DNA from: Streptomyces sp. NBC_01445
Lineage (GTDB): Bacteria; Actinomycetota; Actinomycetes; Streptomycetales; Streptomycetaceae
NCBI RefSeq assembly: GCF_035918235.1
Contig: NZ_CP109486.1
Coordinates: forward strand, 372,001-436,000
DNA length: 64,000 bases
Direction: 5' to 3'
The notes below the pieces were generated by a model that saw nothing but the letters and a program-made list of their open reading frames with translations, was not told the DNA's origin and did no database searches. This document shows, in pieces, positions 45,332 to 55,958 of this stretch (position 1 is the first letter of the stretch; each line of letters starts with the position of its first letter). The position numbers were made by a program, and so were the translations under genes.

Positions 45332-46164
45332 CCGCCTCCAGCACCCCCACTCCCGTCCTGCAGGCCCGCGGTCTGGTCAAGCGATACGGCCACGTCACCG
45401 CCATCGACGGCGCCGACTTCGACCTGCTGCCCGGCGAGGTCCTCGCGGTCATCGGCGACAACGGAGCCGGCAAGACCAGCCTGATCAAGGCCCTCACCGG
45501 TGCGGTGGTGCCCGACGAGGGCGAGATACGCCTCAACGGCGAACCGATCCAGTTCTCCGGCCCCCAGAGCGCTCGCGCCCACGGCATCGAGACGGTCTAT
45601 CAGGACCTCGCCGTGGCCGCCTCCATGGACATCGCCTCGAACATGTTCCTCGGCCGCGAACTGCGCCGCCCCGGCGTCCTCGGCAGCGTCTTGCGCATGC
45701 TGGACAAGAAGCGTATGCGCCAGGAGGCCGCCGAGCACATGGCCGACCTCAAGATCGGTCTGCGCTCGCTCACCCAGGCCGTCGAAACCCTCTCGGGCGG
45801 GCAGCGCCAGGCCGTCGCGGTCGCGCGTTCCGTCGCCTGGGCGCGCTCCGTCGTCGTCATGGACGAACCCACCGCGGCCCTCGGCGTCAAGGAGTCCGGT
45901 CAGGTCCTCGACCTGATCCGCCGGGTCCGCGACAAAGGCATGCCCGTGGTCCTGATCAGCCACAACATGCCGCACGTATTCGAGATAGCCGACCGGATCC
46001 ACGTCCACCGCCTCGGCCGGCGCGCCGCGGTGATCAAACCGTCCGACTACACCATGGCCGAGGTCGTCGCCATCATGACCGGGGCCCTCACACTCGACGC
46101 CGCCGGGGATACTGTCGTAGCGGATTCCAAGGCTGCGAAGGCCGCAGGGGTCCGCGCCAACTGA
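45328..46164 (+). CDS. Sugar ABC transporter ATP-binding protein (single-domain, FrcA type)
   Basis: 278 residues. Walker A GDNGAGKTS, signature LSGGQRQAVAVARSVAWA, Walker B VVVMDEPTAALG and the H-loop ISHNM are all present. Unlike RbsA, which has two ATPase domains, this is a single domain like fructose importers of the FrcA type, which supports fructose as substrate. It is translationally coupled to the permease. Confidence 0.93.
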   Translation: MTASSTPTPVLQARGLVKRYGHVTAIDGADFDLLPGEVLAVIGDNGAGKTSLIKALTGAVVPDEGEIRLNGEPIQFSGPQSARAHGIETVYQDLAVAASMDIASNMFLGRELRRPGVLGSVLRMLDKKRMRQEAAEHMADLKIGLRSLTQAVETLSGGQRQAVAVARSVAWARSVVVMDEPTAALGVKESGQVLDLIRRVRDKGMPVVLISHNMPHVFEIADRIHVHRLGRRAAVIKPSDYTMAEVVAIMTGALTLDAAGDTVVADSKAAKAAGVRAN

Positions 46165-46187
46165 CCGCACAACTAAAAGCACTCACA

Positions 46188-46215
46188 GGTTCCGGCCGGG
46201 CCCTCGGCCGGAACC
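46188..46215 (+). terminator. Hairpin between the ABC operon and lacI
   Basis: GGTTCCGGCCG pairs perfectly with CGGCCGGAACC around a 6-base loop. It lies in the 76-bp gap between the ATPase stop and the lacI start, so it could lower read-through into the regulator gene or protect the upstream message. Confidence 0.6.
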
Positions 46216-46240
46216 GACGAGCAAGGGGGCCATCTCCTCC

Positions 46241-47260
46241 ATGGCAGCGAACCGCCGCCCGACCCTGGCTGACGTCGCCCGGGAAGTGGGCGTCAGTGCC
46301 AAGACCGTCTCTCGTGTCCTCAACGAGGACGGCCCCGCCTCGGCGCAGACCAGGGAGCAGGTGCTCGCCGCCGTCACCAAACTCGGCTTCCAGCCGAACC
46401 TGATGGCCCGCAACATCCGTGTCGGTGGCCCCGACACCACGGTCGGCCTGGTCATCCCCGATCTCGCCAACCCGTTCTTCGGAGCCGTCGCGAGGAGCAT
46501 CGAGGACACCGTCCGGGACCGCGGTCTGACGCTTCTCATGGGTTCCTCCGCGGACGACCCCGACCGCGAGCGCGCGCTGACGGACAAGTTCCTCGCCCGC
46601 CGCGTCAGCATCCTGATGGTCGTGCCGTCCGTCGGCGCCGGCCACGCCCATCTGAAGACCCACCGTGCCACGGGTCTGCCGATCGTCTTCATCGACCGTC
46701 CGGGGTCGGGCCTGGCCACGGACAGCGTCGTCAGCTCCAACCGCACGGGCGCCCACGACGGCGTCACCCACCTCGTCACCCACGGCCACCGGCGCATCGG
46801 CTTCGTCGGAGACCTCCCCGCCAAGCTCTACACGCGCAGGGAACGTCTGGCGGGCTACCGCTCGGCCCTCCAAGAAGCCGACATCCCGTACGACCGCTCA
46901 CTCATCGCCAACGCCCACGATCAGCAAGGCGCCGAAGCGGCGGCCGCCCATCTCCTCGACCTGGTCGATCCCCCGACGGCCTTGTTCGCCGGCAACAACA
47001 TCATGGCGCTGGGCATCGTCGCCGAACTCGCCCGCAGCAAACGCAAGCACGTCGCGGTCGTCGCATTCGACGACGTCTCACTGGCCGACGTACTCGAACC
47101 GGCCCTGACCGTCGTCGCCCAGGACCCCGAGGAAATCGGCAGAGCAGCGGCGACGACGGCCCTGTCTCGCCTTGACGGCGACCGCTCCCGTGCCCGCACC
47201 GTCACCGTTCCCACCCGCTTGATCGTCCGCGGATCCGGCGAGCAGCCCGTGTCGGCGTAG
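46241..47260 (+). CDS. LacI-family regulator of the fructan/fructose regulon
   Basis: 339 residues. The helix-turn-helix TLADVAREVGVSAKTVSRVL is followed by the hinge (NLMARNIRVG), then a periplasmic-binding-like effector domain (VGLVIPDLANPFFGAVARSI). Encoded in line with the fructose-type ABC importer after a hairpin. The paired TGTCAWCGATGACA dyads in front of the fructanase and the importer are its likely sites, with fructose or a fructose phosphate as inducer. Confidence 0.92.
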   Translation: MAANRRPTLADVAREVGVSAKTVSRVLNEDGPASAQTREQVLAAVTKLGFQPNLMARNIRVGGPDTTVGLVIPDLANPFFGAVARSIEDTVRDRGLTLLMGSSADDPDRERALTDKFLARRVSILMVVPSVGAGHAHLKTHRATGLPIVFIDRPGSGLATDSVVSSNRTGAHDGVTHLVTHGHRRIGFVGDLPAKLYTRRERLAGYRSALQEADIPYDRSLIANAHDQQGAEAAAAHLLDLVDPPTALFAGNNIMALGIVAELARSKRKHVAVVAFDDVSLADVLEPALTVVAQDPEEIGRAAATTALSRLDGDRSRARTVTVPTRLIVRGSGEQPVSA

Positions 47261-47268
47261 ACCTGAAC

Positions 47269-48150
47269 GTGACTCCTCCTCATGATGAGGGGGCTTCTCG
47301 CTATGCCTGGTTGGCGTTGCGACGGACCAGCCCGGCCCGTAGAACGTTGATCGCGCCCACCGTGTCCGCGTGCGCGGAGTGGCCGCACAAGACGCAGTGG
47401 AACTTCTCCTGTGTGGGCCGGTTCTCCTTCGCGGTGTGCCCGCATTCTGGGCACTGGCGGGAGGTGTTGCGGGGGTCCACGGCGATCACTTCCCGACCGG
47501 CGCTTTCAGCCTTGCTGGTGAGGATCGTGAGGAACACCTCCCAACCGGCTTCTTGGATCGAGCGGTTGAGTCCGCTCTTCGCGGCGGCCCCGTTGGGCAG
47601 GAAACTACCCGGCGTCTCGGGATCCGGCTTGGGTGCGACCGTTTTGCTCATGTTGCGGATCTTGAGGTCTTCGTGCGCGATGAAGTCGTGGTGGCGGACC
47701 AGGTCAAGGGCGGTCTTGTGTGCGTGGTCGAGACGCTGTCGGCGGACCTTGCGGTGCAGGGTGGCGACACGTTCAACGGCCCGCTGGTGATTCTTGGTGC
47801 GCTTGTCGCGGCGGACGCGGCCGAACCGGGCGAGGTCCTGTTGTGCCGTTTCGAGGTTCGCGGCGGCCTTCCGGCCGTGACGCGGGTTGGGTACGAACTC
47901 GCCGCCCGAGCCGGTAAGGAAGTTGGCTATGCCCATGTCGATGCCGACCGTGCTGCCCGTTGTGGGCAGCGGTTCGGGCTGTGCCTGTTCAGCGGTGAGA
48001 ACGACGAGCACCGACGCCAACACCACAGAGCTGAAGTGCCACGCCGTTTCTCGCGACATCCCCTCAGCGCAGCGGCACCCCTGCCTGCCCCACGTGCACG
48101 AGCCGCAGCGCAGCAAGCCCGGCGAGAGATCTGGCAAGGCAGACACCACA
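47269..48150 (-). pseudogene. TnpB (third, unrelated type), N-terminally degraded, with right end
   Basis: The C-terminal half is well preserved: STVGIDMGIANFLTGSGGEF (first RuvC aspartate), AHEDLKIRNMSK (glutamate), CPECGH...CVLCGH zinc finger and SAHADTVGAINVLRAG (last aspartate). The stop is at 47301. Upstream of about 48010 the frame is broken (LRLVHVGQAGVPLR is in another frame) and the N-terminus is gone. After the stop a hairpin-like CCCCCTCATCATGAGGAGGA and GTCAC resemble an IS605-type right end at 47269, only 8 bp after the lacI stop. Confidence 0.7.
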
Positions 48151-48669
48151 CCCCCCACTGAACATTGGGGTGCAGCCCGCCGAACAGGGCCGCGGCACCG
48201 CTTGAGCCAGGCGTTGGGCGCGGTGGAGGATGCCGGCCTGCGTGTTCTGTGCCCTGCCCGCGAACGCCACGTTGCCGCGTACGCGATCAAGAACTCTACT
48301 GGGCGGCAGTACACGGAGCGCAAGCAGGAACCGACGCCCAGCCTGCCCACCATGCAGCCGGCCAACGCCAAAAATCGGCACAGTGGAGCTCGACGGCGAG
48401 GACGTCGGCCCGGGAGACGAGCAAGCCAACCACCGTGATATCCGTCGGGGTTGGTTGCCCGACGCCTCCACTGAACGTTCCACCGGATGCCGGCTCTGCG
48501 GCAACTCGGACATGGTGCCCACTACATGGCGCACGAGGCGGGCGAAACCCCTGCCGAGGCTCGCGCTCATACAAGGGCGGGACACGCTCATGGCAGCTCC
48601 TGATGAGAACAGGAGGGGGCCACGGCCCGGGGGGACGTCCACCCCGGGTCATGGTCGTGTGTAAGACGG
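48151..48669. other. Relic region downstream of the GH32/transporter operon
   Basis: No intact gene is seen between the TnpB relic and the end of the intracellular GH32 gene. Several frames have coding-like composition but no start, length or motif. A hairpin at its right edge is listed separately. Confidence 0.35.
48626..48648 (-). terminator. Hairpin downstream of the intracellular GH32 gene
   Basis: CCCGGGG at 48626-48632 pairs with CCCCGGG at 48642-48648 around a short loop, 22 bp after the GH32 stop codon. It is the only strong hairpin after the seven-gene operon and a likely terminator. Confidence 0.5.
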
Positions 48670-50202
48670 TCACGGCCACAGCGGCCGGGGTTCGTCGGTC
48701 AAGGCCGACGCCATCTGCCAGGCGTCGAACCGCTCCAGGGCCACATCGCCGTCGGCACCGATACCGACGCCTACGGCCTCGTCCGGGCGGGTGGGGTAGA
48801 TGCGGGCGGTGAGGGGCCGGCCGTTGGCGAAGATCTCCAGTGCGGAGTGGTCGACGAGGACGCGCAGTTCGACCCGGCCCTCGGGGTCCAACGACAGGTC
48901 GCCGTACCGGGGTTCGGTGTCGACCGTCGGGTCGAGGCTGCTGGTCTCGCGGTGCAGACGGAGGGTGCCACCCGTTCCGTCGTGCGACCGGCTCACCTCC
49001 ACGACCGTGCGTTCCGCGCCGTCCGGTGTCTCGCGGAGCACGAGCCGGGCGGTCGCTCCGGGGGCGAGACGCAGCGTCGTCTCGATGTCGAGCTGGTCCC
49101 CGCGCACGGCGGGCAGCGGGGTGTACGGGTCGGCCAGCCGGCCCGGAGCCACCTCTACGCGCGCCCGCCGCAGCTCGGTCAGCTCCGGTACCGGGGTCTG
49201 GTGCAGGCCGCCGTCCGTGGCGAGCGTGACGACCCTTGGCAGGGACATCACACCGCACCAGCCAGCCTGCGCGTTCGCCTCGTCCGTCCGGCCTTCCTGG
49301 AGCCAGCCGAACATGATGCGGCGGCCGTGCTCGTCGCGGGTGGACTGGGGGGCGTAGAAGTAGCGGCCGCCGTAGTCGAGGCGCTGGAGGGCGGTCGGGG
49401 TGAAGGTGTCACCCTGGTAGCGGCCGGTCCAGCACAGGGGGTGGTGGGTGGTGCCCTCGTCCCAGGCGGAGAAGACCAGAACGTCGGTGCTGCCGGCCTC
49501 CTTGTCCTCGCCGAGCCGGAAGAGGTCGACGCACTCCCACATCGTGCCGGTCCAGTCGAGCTCGTCCCGGTTCTGCGAGGCGTCACCCGTCAGCAGCGGG
49601 CCGACGTACCGCCAGCTGCGCAGGTCGTCGGATTCGTACAGGAAGGCCGTTCCGCCGACGCCCCGGATGCCCGAGCCCACCAGCTGGCGCCACACCTGGC
49701 CCTCCCGCCAGACGCAGTGGTCGCGGAAGGCCGTGATGTCGATGCCCTCCGGCGGGGCGGCGATGACCGGGTTGGCCGGGTCCTTGGTCCAGTACCTCAG
49801 ATCCGCCGATCCCTTAGCCACGCACGGGAGTTCACGCTCGCCGTGCCTGCCCGAGTAGACGAGCGTGGGCACTCCCCCGTCGTCCACCAGGACACCGGAC
49901 CAACAGCCGTCGCGGTCCGGGCCGTCCGAGCCTGGCACCAGGGCGACTGGCTCATCGGCCCAGTGCACGAGGTCGATACTGGTGGCGTGGCCCCAGTGGA
50001 TGCGGTGGTGGGCGGCGGCGAACGGGTTGTACTGGTAGAAGAGGTGGTAGACGCCGTTCCAGTGGCTCAGCCCGTTGGGGTCGTTGAGCCAGCCGCCGGG
50101 CGAGGTGAAGTGGAAGCGGGGGCGGTGGGGGTCGCGCAGGGCGCGATGGGCCAGCCCCTCGGCGGTGTGGCTGCCGGAGGGGAGGGTGAGGTCATGGGTC
50201 AT
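48670..50202 (-). CDS. Intracellular GH32 beta-fructofuranosidase
   Basis: 510 residues, no signal peptide. The nucleophile is in GGWLNDPNGLSHW and the acid/base glutamate in GTMWECVDLF. The usual RDP triplet reads RDH here (ITAFRDHCVW), a change at the proline only. A C-terminal sandwich (LRVLVDHSALEIFANGRPLT) is complete. It should hydrolyse short fructosides or sucrose in the cytoplasm. Its ATG overlaps the stop of the upstream ABC ATPase (50199-50202), tying it to uptake of its substrate by the oligopeptide-type transporter. Confidence 0.92.
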   Translation of the reverse strand: MTHDLTLPSGSHTAEGLAHRALRDPHRPRFHFTSPGGWLNDPNGLSHWNGVYHLFYQYNPFAAAHHRIHWGHATSIDLVHWADEPVALVPGSDGPDRDGCWSGVLVDDGGVPTLVYSGRHGERELPCVAKGSADLRYWTKDPANPVIAAPPEGIDITAFRDHCVWREGQVWRQLVGSGIRGVGGTAFLYESDDLRSWRYVGPLLTGDASQNRDELDWTGTMWECVDLFRLGEDKEAGSTDVLVFSAWDEGTTHHPLCWTGRYQGDTFTPTALQRLDYGGRYFYAPQSTRDEHGRRIMFGWLQEGRTDEANAQAGWCGVMSLPRVVTLATDGGLHQTPVPELTELRRARVEVAPGRLADPYTPLPAVRGDQLDIETTLRLAPGATARLVLRETPDGAERTVVEVSRSHDGTGGTLRLHRETSSLDPTVDTEPRYGDLSLDPEGRVELRVLVDHSALEIFANGRPLTARIYPTRPDEAVGVGIGADGDVALERFDAWQMASALTDEPRPLWP

Positions 50203-51238
50203 GCGGCGGTGGTCTCCGCTTTCTCGGTGTCGTCGGTGGCCTCGCGGTCCGGCCGGTCGGTGGCCTTGAGGACGCGGCGGGCGCTGTCGGAGGCGGGTGC
50301 GCGCAGGTGGCAGCGCACCCAGTGGGGTTGTCCGTCGTTCTCGCCGACGATGTGGCGGACGGGTTCGGTGCGGCTGCACGTGCCGTCGTCGCCGTAGGGG
50401 CAGGACGTGGGGTTGAGGATCGCCTCGCGGAGCCTGGCGCGCTCGACGGGGTCGTAGCTGCCGGCCCGTTCGGGGTCGGGTACGGCGGACAGCAGTAGGC
50501 GGGTGTAGGGGTGGGCGGGGGCGTCCATGACGGCCAGTGCGTCGCCGCCCTCGACGAGTTCGCCGGCGAACATGACCATCGTGGTGTCCGCGAGGTAGCG
50601 GGCGGAGCCCAGGTCGTGGGTGATGTAGAGCATGGCGATGTTCCGCTCGTCTCGCAGGCGCCGCATCAGGTTGAGCACGCCGACGCGTACGGAGACGTCC
50701 AGCATCGATGTCGGTTCGTCGGCCAGGATGAGGCGCGGCTCCACTGCCAGCGCGCGGGCGATGGAGACGCGCTGACGCTGGCCGCCGGAGAGTTCGTGCG
50801 GGTAGGACTGGAGCATGTCCTCGGTCAGGCCGACCGTTGCCATCAGCTCGCGCAGCGCCTCGGGGGTGGCCTGATGGCCGTGCAGGACGAGAGCCCGGGT
50901 GAGGAAGTGCTCGATGCGGTGGACAGGGTTGAGTGAGCCGAAGGGGTCCTGGAACACCATCTGGACCTTGCGGCGGTACGCCCGTGACGCCCGGCGCCGC
51001 TCGGTGCGCAGGATGTCCTCGCCGTCGAGCAGCACCTGTCCGGCGGAGGGCTGTTCGAGGCGGGCGAGACAGCGGGCGATGGTGGACTTGCCGCTGCCGG
51101 ACTCGCCGACCAGGGCGGTGATCCGACCAGCCGGCAGGTCGAAGGACACGTCGTTGACGGCACGGACACGGCGCCGGGAGAAGACGGTACCGACCTGGAA
51201 TTCCTTGGTCAGACCGCGTACGGACAGCAAGGGTTCGG

Positions 51239-51242
<4 letters not shown>
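50199..51242 (-). CDS. Oligopeptide-type ABC transporter ATPase (OppF/DppF-like)
   Basis: 347 residues. Walker A GESGSGKST, signature LSGGQRQRVSIARALAVEPR, Walker B LILADEPTS, and the C-terminal zinc/ligand-type extension of Opp ATPases with cysteines (NPTSCPYGDDGTC). Start and stop overlap neighbouring genes by four bases on both sides. The pathway partner is a GH32 enzyme, so the transporter probably carries fructo-oligosaccharides, as some Opp-family importers carry oligosaccharides rather than peptides. Confidence 0.93.
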
Positions 51243-52192
<950 letters not shown>

Positions 52193-52195
52193 GGC

Positions 52196-53116
52196 TCAGC
52201 CCCTCCTTTCACGCCGGGCACGGCGGCTGCGCAGCCTGGGGTTGGTGATTTCGTCGACCGCGTAGTTGACCAGCGCGAGCGCGAAGGCGACGAGCGCGAT
52301 GCACAGTCCGGAGGGGATGAAGGCCCACCATGTGCCGGTCATCAGCGCGCCGTCGTTGCTGGCCCAGTACAGGTTGGTGCCCCAGCTGACGACGCTGCTG
52401 TCGCCGAGGCCGAGGAACTCCAGGCCGGCCTGGGCACCGATGCCGAAGATCACGCAGCCGAGCAGCGTGGTCATCACCACGGACGCCATGTTGGGCAGGA
52501 TCTCGCGGAACATGATCCGCAGCGGGCGTTCCCCGGTGACGACGGCCGCGGCCACGAAGTCCTTGCCCCGGATCGACTTGGCCTGCGCGCGCAGGACCCG
52601 GGCCGAGCCCGCCCAGCCGGTGACGACGAGGACCAGGATGACGGTCGAGGTCCCGGGCGGCAGGAACGCGGCCAGGATGATGAGCAGCGGGAGGCCGGGC
52701 AGCAGCAGGAAGATGTTGGTGACCAGGGTCAGCGCGTCGTCCACGATACGGCCGAAGTACGCGGCCGCGAGGCCGACGAGGATGGCGACGCCGGTCGCCA
52801 CAAGGCCCACGGTGAAGCCGACGAAGAGGGAGCTGCGCGCGCCCCACAGGGTGAGGGCGAGCACATCCTGTCCCTTGACTGTCGTACCCAGCCAGTGTGC
52901 GGCCGAGGGTGCCTGGCTGCCCGAGGAGTTGATGAGTGACGGGTCGCCCGGTGCCAGGACGGGTGCGAGCAGGGCGAGCAGCGCGAAGAGAGCGAGCAGG
53001 ATCAGCCCGGCCAGCGCCTTCTTGCTGTCGATGAGCTGGCGCAGGAGTCCACGCCGGCGGGACGTGCGTGCGGGGATGGTCGGCGTGGTGGCCGTCGCGA
53101 TTTCGATGGCGGTCAT
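52196..53116 (-). CDS. Oligopeptide-type ABC permease (OppC/DppC-like)
   Basis: 306 residues. A short cytoplasmic N-terminus, one membrane helix (LILLALFALLALLAPVLAPG), an extracytoplasmic loop (SAAHWLGTTVKGQDVLA), then the BPD-transport domain with five helices and the EAA-like loop (AAVVTGERPLRIMFREILPN). GAGGAGG precedes the ATG. It is 3 bp upstream of the OppD-like gene. Confidence 0.92.
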   Translation of the reverse strand: MTAIEIATATTPTIPARTSRRRGLLRQLIDSKKALAGLILLALFALLALLAPVLAPGDPSLINSSGSQAPSAAHWLGTTVKGQDVLALTLWGARSSLFVGFTVGLVATGVAILVGLAAAYFGRIVDDALTLVTNIFLLLPGLPLLIILAAFLPPGTSTVILVLVVTGWAGSARVLRAQAKSIRGKDFVAAAVVTGERPLRIMFREILPNMASVVMTTLLGCVIFGIGAQAGLEFLGLGDSSVVSWGTNLYWASNDGALMTGTWWAFIPSGLCIALVAFALALVNYAVDEITNPRLRSRRARRERRG

Positions 53117-53129
53117 GTCGGCAACCTCC

Positions 53130-54107
53130 TCAGCGGACGCGGACGCGCGGGTCGAGGCGGACGTAGACGAGGTCGACGAGGAAGTTCGCGAGCAGCACCG
53201 CGGCCGTGATCGTCAGGAAGATGCCCTGCATCAGCGGGTAGTCCAGGCCCTGGACGGCCATCAGCAACTGGTAGCCGATGCCGGGGTAGGCGAATACGAC
53301 CTCGGTGAGCAGCGCGCCGCCGACGACGAAGCCGAGCGCCATGCCGAAGTTGGTAACGGAAGGCAGCAGCGCGTTGCGGGCGGCGTAGCGGAACATGATC
53401 CGCGAGGGGCTGAGCCCCTTGGCCTCGGCCATCATGATGTAGTCCTCGGCCGTCGTGGCGATCATGGTGTTGCGCATGCCGAGCATCCAGCCGCCGATGG
53501 AGACCAGCACGATAGTCAGCGCCGGCAGCACCAGGTGGGTGGCGACATTCGAGAGGAACTCGCCGTTGAAGCCGGGAATCAGACCGACGTCGTAGGCGTG
53601 CCGCATGGGGAACCAGCCGAGACTCACCCCGAACAGGTACAGCGCGCCCATTGCCAGCCAGAAGTACGGAAACGAGCCGACGAAGATCAGCAGGGGCGGG
53701 AAGGCGGAGTCGAGGACGCCGCCGCGCCGCCAGGCGGCGACGATGCCGAGCAGGTTGCCGAGCACGGCCGCGATGACGAGCGCGACGCCACCGAGGAGCA
53801 GGGTCCAGCCAATTTGCGAGCCGATCACGTCGGAGACCGGGGTGGGGAAGCGGGTGATGGAGATGCCGAGGTCGCCGGTGAAGACGCTCTTGACGTAGGA
53901 GACGTACTGCTCCCAGAGGGGGCGGTCGTCGAGGCCGAAGAGTTTCCGCAGCTGGGCTATCTGGTCGGGCTGCATGGTGCCCTGGGCCTGCGCGAACATC
54001 CGAGAGACCGGGTCGCCCGGCATGAAGCGCGGGAGAACGAAGTTCAGGGTGACGGAGGCCCAGAAGGCGAGCAGATAGAACCCCAGATTGCGCAGGATCA
54101 GACGCAC
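53130..54107 (-). CDS. Oligopeptide-type ABC permease (OppB/DppB-like)
   Basis: 325 residues from a GTG start. The N-terminal helix and VLPRFMPGDPVSRMF loop are typical of OppB permeases, followed by six helices and the EAA loop (MAEAKGLSPSRIMFRYAARN, then ALLPSVTNFG). It forms the channel with the OppC-like subunit. The gap to the next gene is 13 bp. Confidence 0.92.
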   Translation of the reverse strand: MRLILRNLGFYLLAFWASVTLNFVLPRFMPGDPVSRMFAQAQGTMQPDQIAQLRKLFGLDDRPLWEQYVSYVKSVFTGDLGISITRFPTPVSDVIGSQIGWTLLLGGVALVIAAVLGNLLGIVAAWRRGGVLDSAFPPLLIFVGSFPYFWLAMGALYLFGVSLGWFPMRHAYDVGLIPGFNGEFLSNVATHLVLPALTIVLVSIGGWMLGMRNTMIATTAEDYIMMAEAKGLSPSRIMFRYAARNALLPSVTNFGMALGFVVGGALLTEVVFAYPGIGYQLLMAVQGLDYPLMQGIFLTITAAVLLANFLVDLVYVRLDPRVRVR

Positions 54108-54201
54108 GGGTTGCGCTCCCTGTCAGTGGGGGGTGAACGTGTGGCTCGGTGCGCGGGGGCGGCCGTCCGTGAGGAGGACGGCCGCCGGTCCGCGGGCGGC
54201 G

Positions 54202-55884
54202 TCAGCCCTTGACGGGCTTCAGCGAGGTGAGCACGAGGATCGTGCTGCCGTTGCGGTTGCCGAGGGTGGCGTACGGGTTCTTCTCGGTGGGCCAGCCGGT
54301 GAAGCGGGCGTCCGTGTACGCGCCCCACTCGGGGCCGGTGAACAGCGGGACGACGGGCGCGTCCTTGTTGTACAGCTTCTGCAGGCCGTTCATCTGCTTG
54401 CGCTGGGCGCTCTCGCTCGTGGCGGCGGCGAAAGCGTCGATGAGCTTGTCGGCCTTCTTGTCGCCGAAGCGGTGGTAGTTCTCCGTGGCCTGCTTGCGGA
54501 CCGGCTGCACCATCTTGGTCGACATCACGCTGCGGAAGTACTCGTACGGGGTGGCGCCGTTGTTGCTCCACACGATGCCGGTGTCGAACGTGCCGGTGTT
54601 GTACGAGGACTGGACGGCCGACCAGTCGGGCGTCTTCACGGTGGCGGTGATGCCGACCTTCGCGAGGTTCTGCTTGATGATGTTGGCGACCGAGATCCAG
54701 TCGGAGGAGGCGGAGCCGACGGAGATGTCGAGCGTGAAGGCCTTGCCGTTCTTCAGCTTGCGCTTGCCGCCGCTCTCCTTGTAGCCGGCCGCGTCGAGGG
54801 CCTTGGCCGCCGCGTCGGTGTCGTACTTCGTCCAGGCGCAGGACGCGGCGAGATCCTTGTCGCGCCACTTGTCGTAGGTGCGGGCCAGGCCCGTGCACTC
54901 GGCGGGTTCGGCGTAGCCGTTCATCGCGACCTTGGTGATCTGGTCGCGGTCGACGGCCATGCTGAGCGCCTTGCGCACGGCCGGGTCGTTGAAGGGGGCC
55001 TTGGTGGTGTTCAGCTGCCAGTTGATCATGGCGCCGGTGGCCGGGAACCAGTAGTGGTTGTGCTTCTTGTCCTTGGCGACGAAGGACTTCTCGATGTCCG
55101 GGATGAACGACTGCGTCCAGTCCACCTCGCCGTTGGTGAAGGCGATGTTGGCGCTGTCGTTGCCGGAGAAGGCGAGCATCTGGATGCCGGCGATCTGCTG
55201 CTTCGCGGGCTGCCAGTACTTGGGGTTCTTGCGCAGCTCGTACGACTGGCTCTGGAACTTCTCGATCTTGGTGTATGGGCCGGTGCCGACCGGGTTCGGG
55301 TTGGTGAACTTCGCCGGGTCCTTCACCTTGGACCAGATGTGCTTCGGCAGGATGTAGTGGCCGCTGATCTCGTAGAAGGCGGGCGAGAAGGGCTTGTTGA
55401 GGGAGAACTTCACCGTGTGGGCGTCGACCGCGGTGACCTTGTCGAGGTAGTCGAAGCCGCCCAGCACCTTCTTCTGGAGCTCGAAGGTGTAGACGACGTC
55501 GTCGGCCGTGAGCGGCTGGCCGTCCGACCACTTGACGCCGTCGCGCAGCGTGAAGGTGAGGGACTTGCCGTCCTTGGCCTGCTCCCACTTGGTGGCCAGC
55601 CACGGCGTGTCCTTGGCATCCGCCATGCTGTGCACCGCCAGCGGCTCGTAGACCGCCTGGAGGGTCATGGGGGCGGCCTGCGGGGAGAGCGGGTTGAAGT
55701 TGCGCGTGAACGTCGCCAGATCCTCGCGCGGGATGTTGAGCAGCTGGTTGCCGGAGGTGTCACCGGCGCCGGCGGCGCCCGAGCCACCCGCGCAGGCGGA
55801 CAGGACCAGGGCCGCGGCGGCGGTCGCGGTGACCGCTCTCAGGACGGCTCGGGGCCGCCGTGAAGGTATGCGGGAGGGTGCCAT
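54202..55884 (-). CDS. Substrate-binding lipoprotein of the oligopeptide-type transporter (SBP family 5)
   Basis: 560 residues. Signal peptide with basic start (SRRPRAVLRAVTATAAAALV) and lipobox LSAC, then the SBP_bac_5 fold: YEPLAVHSM, FTLRDGVKWSDGQPLTADDV, NPVGTGPYTKIEKF, the conserved RKALSMAVDRDQI, and a C-terminal PLFTGPEWGAYTD. Family members bind peptides, nickel or oligosaccharides. The operon ends with GH32, so a fructo-oligosaccharide is inferred. It lies 74 bp after the lacI gene. Confidence 0.92.
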   Translation of the reverse strand: MAPSRIPSRRPRAVLRAVTATAAAALVLSACAGGSGAAGAGDTSGNQLLNIPREDLATFTRNFNPLSPQAAPMTLQAVYEPLAVHSMADAKDTPWLATKWEQAKDGKSLTFTLRDGVKWSDGQPLTADDVVYTFELQKKVLGGFDYLDKVTAVDAHTVKFSLNKPFSPAFYEISGHYILPKHIWSKVKDPAKFTNPNPVGTGPYTKIEKFQSQSYELRKNPKYWQPAKQQIAGIQMLAFSGNDSANIAFTNGEVDWTQSFIPDIEKSFVAKDKKHNHYWFPATGAMINWQLNTTKAPFNDPAVRKALSMAVDRDQITKVAMNGYAEPAECTGLARTYDKWRDKDLAASCAWTKYDTDAAAKALDAAGYKESGGKRKLKNGKAFTLDISVGSASSDWISVANIIKQNLAKVGITATVKTPDWSAVQSSYNTGTFDTGIVWSNNGATPYEYFRSVMSTKMVQPVRKQATENYHRFGDKKADKLIDAFAAATSESAQRKQMNGLQKLYNKDAPVVPLFTGPEWGAYTDARFTGWPTEKNPYATLGNRNGSTILVLTSLKPVKG

Positions 55885-55958
55885 AATGGAGACTCTTTTC
55901 CTCTCTTCAACACACAGGGCGAAGACGGGATGGGATTCCTCGGCGGACTGATTAGCGG

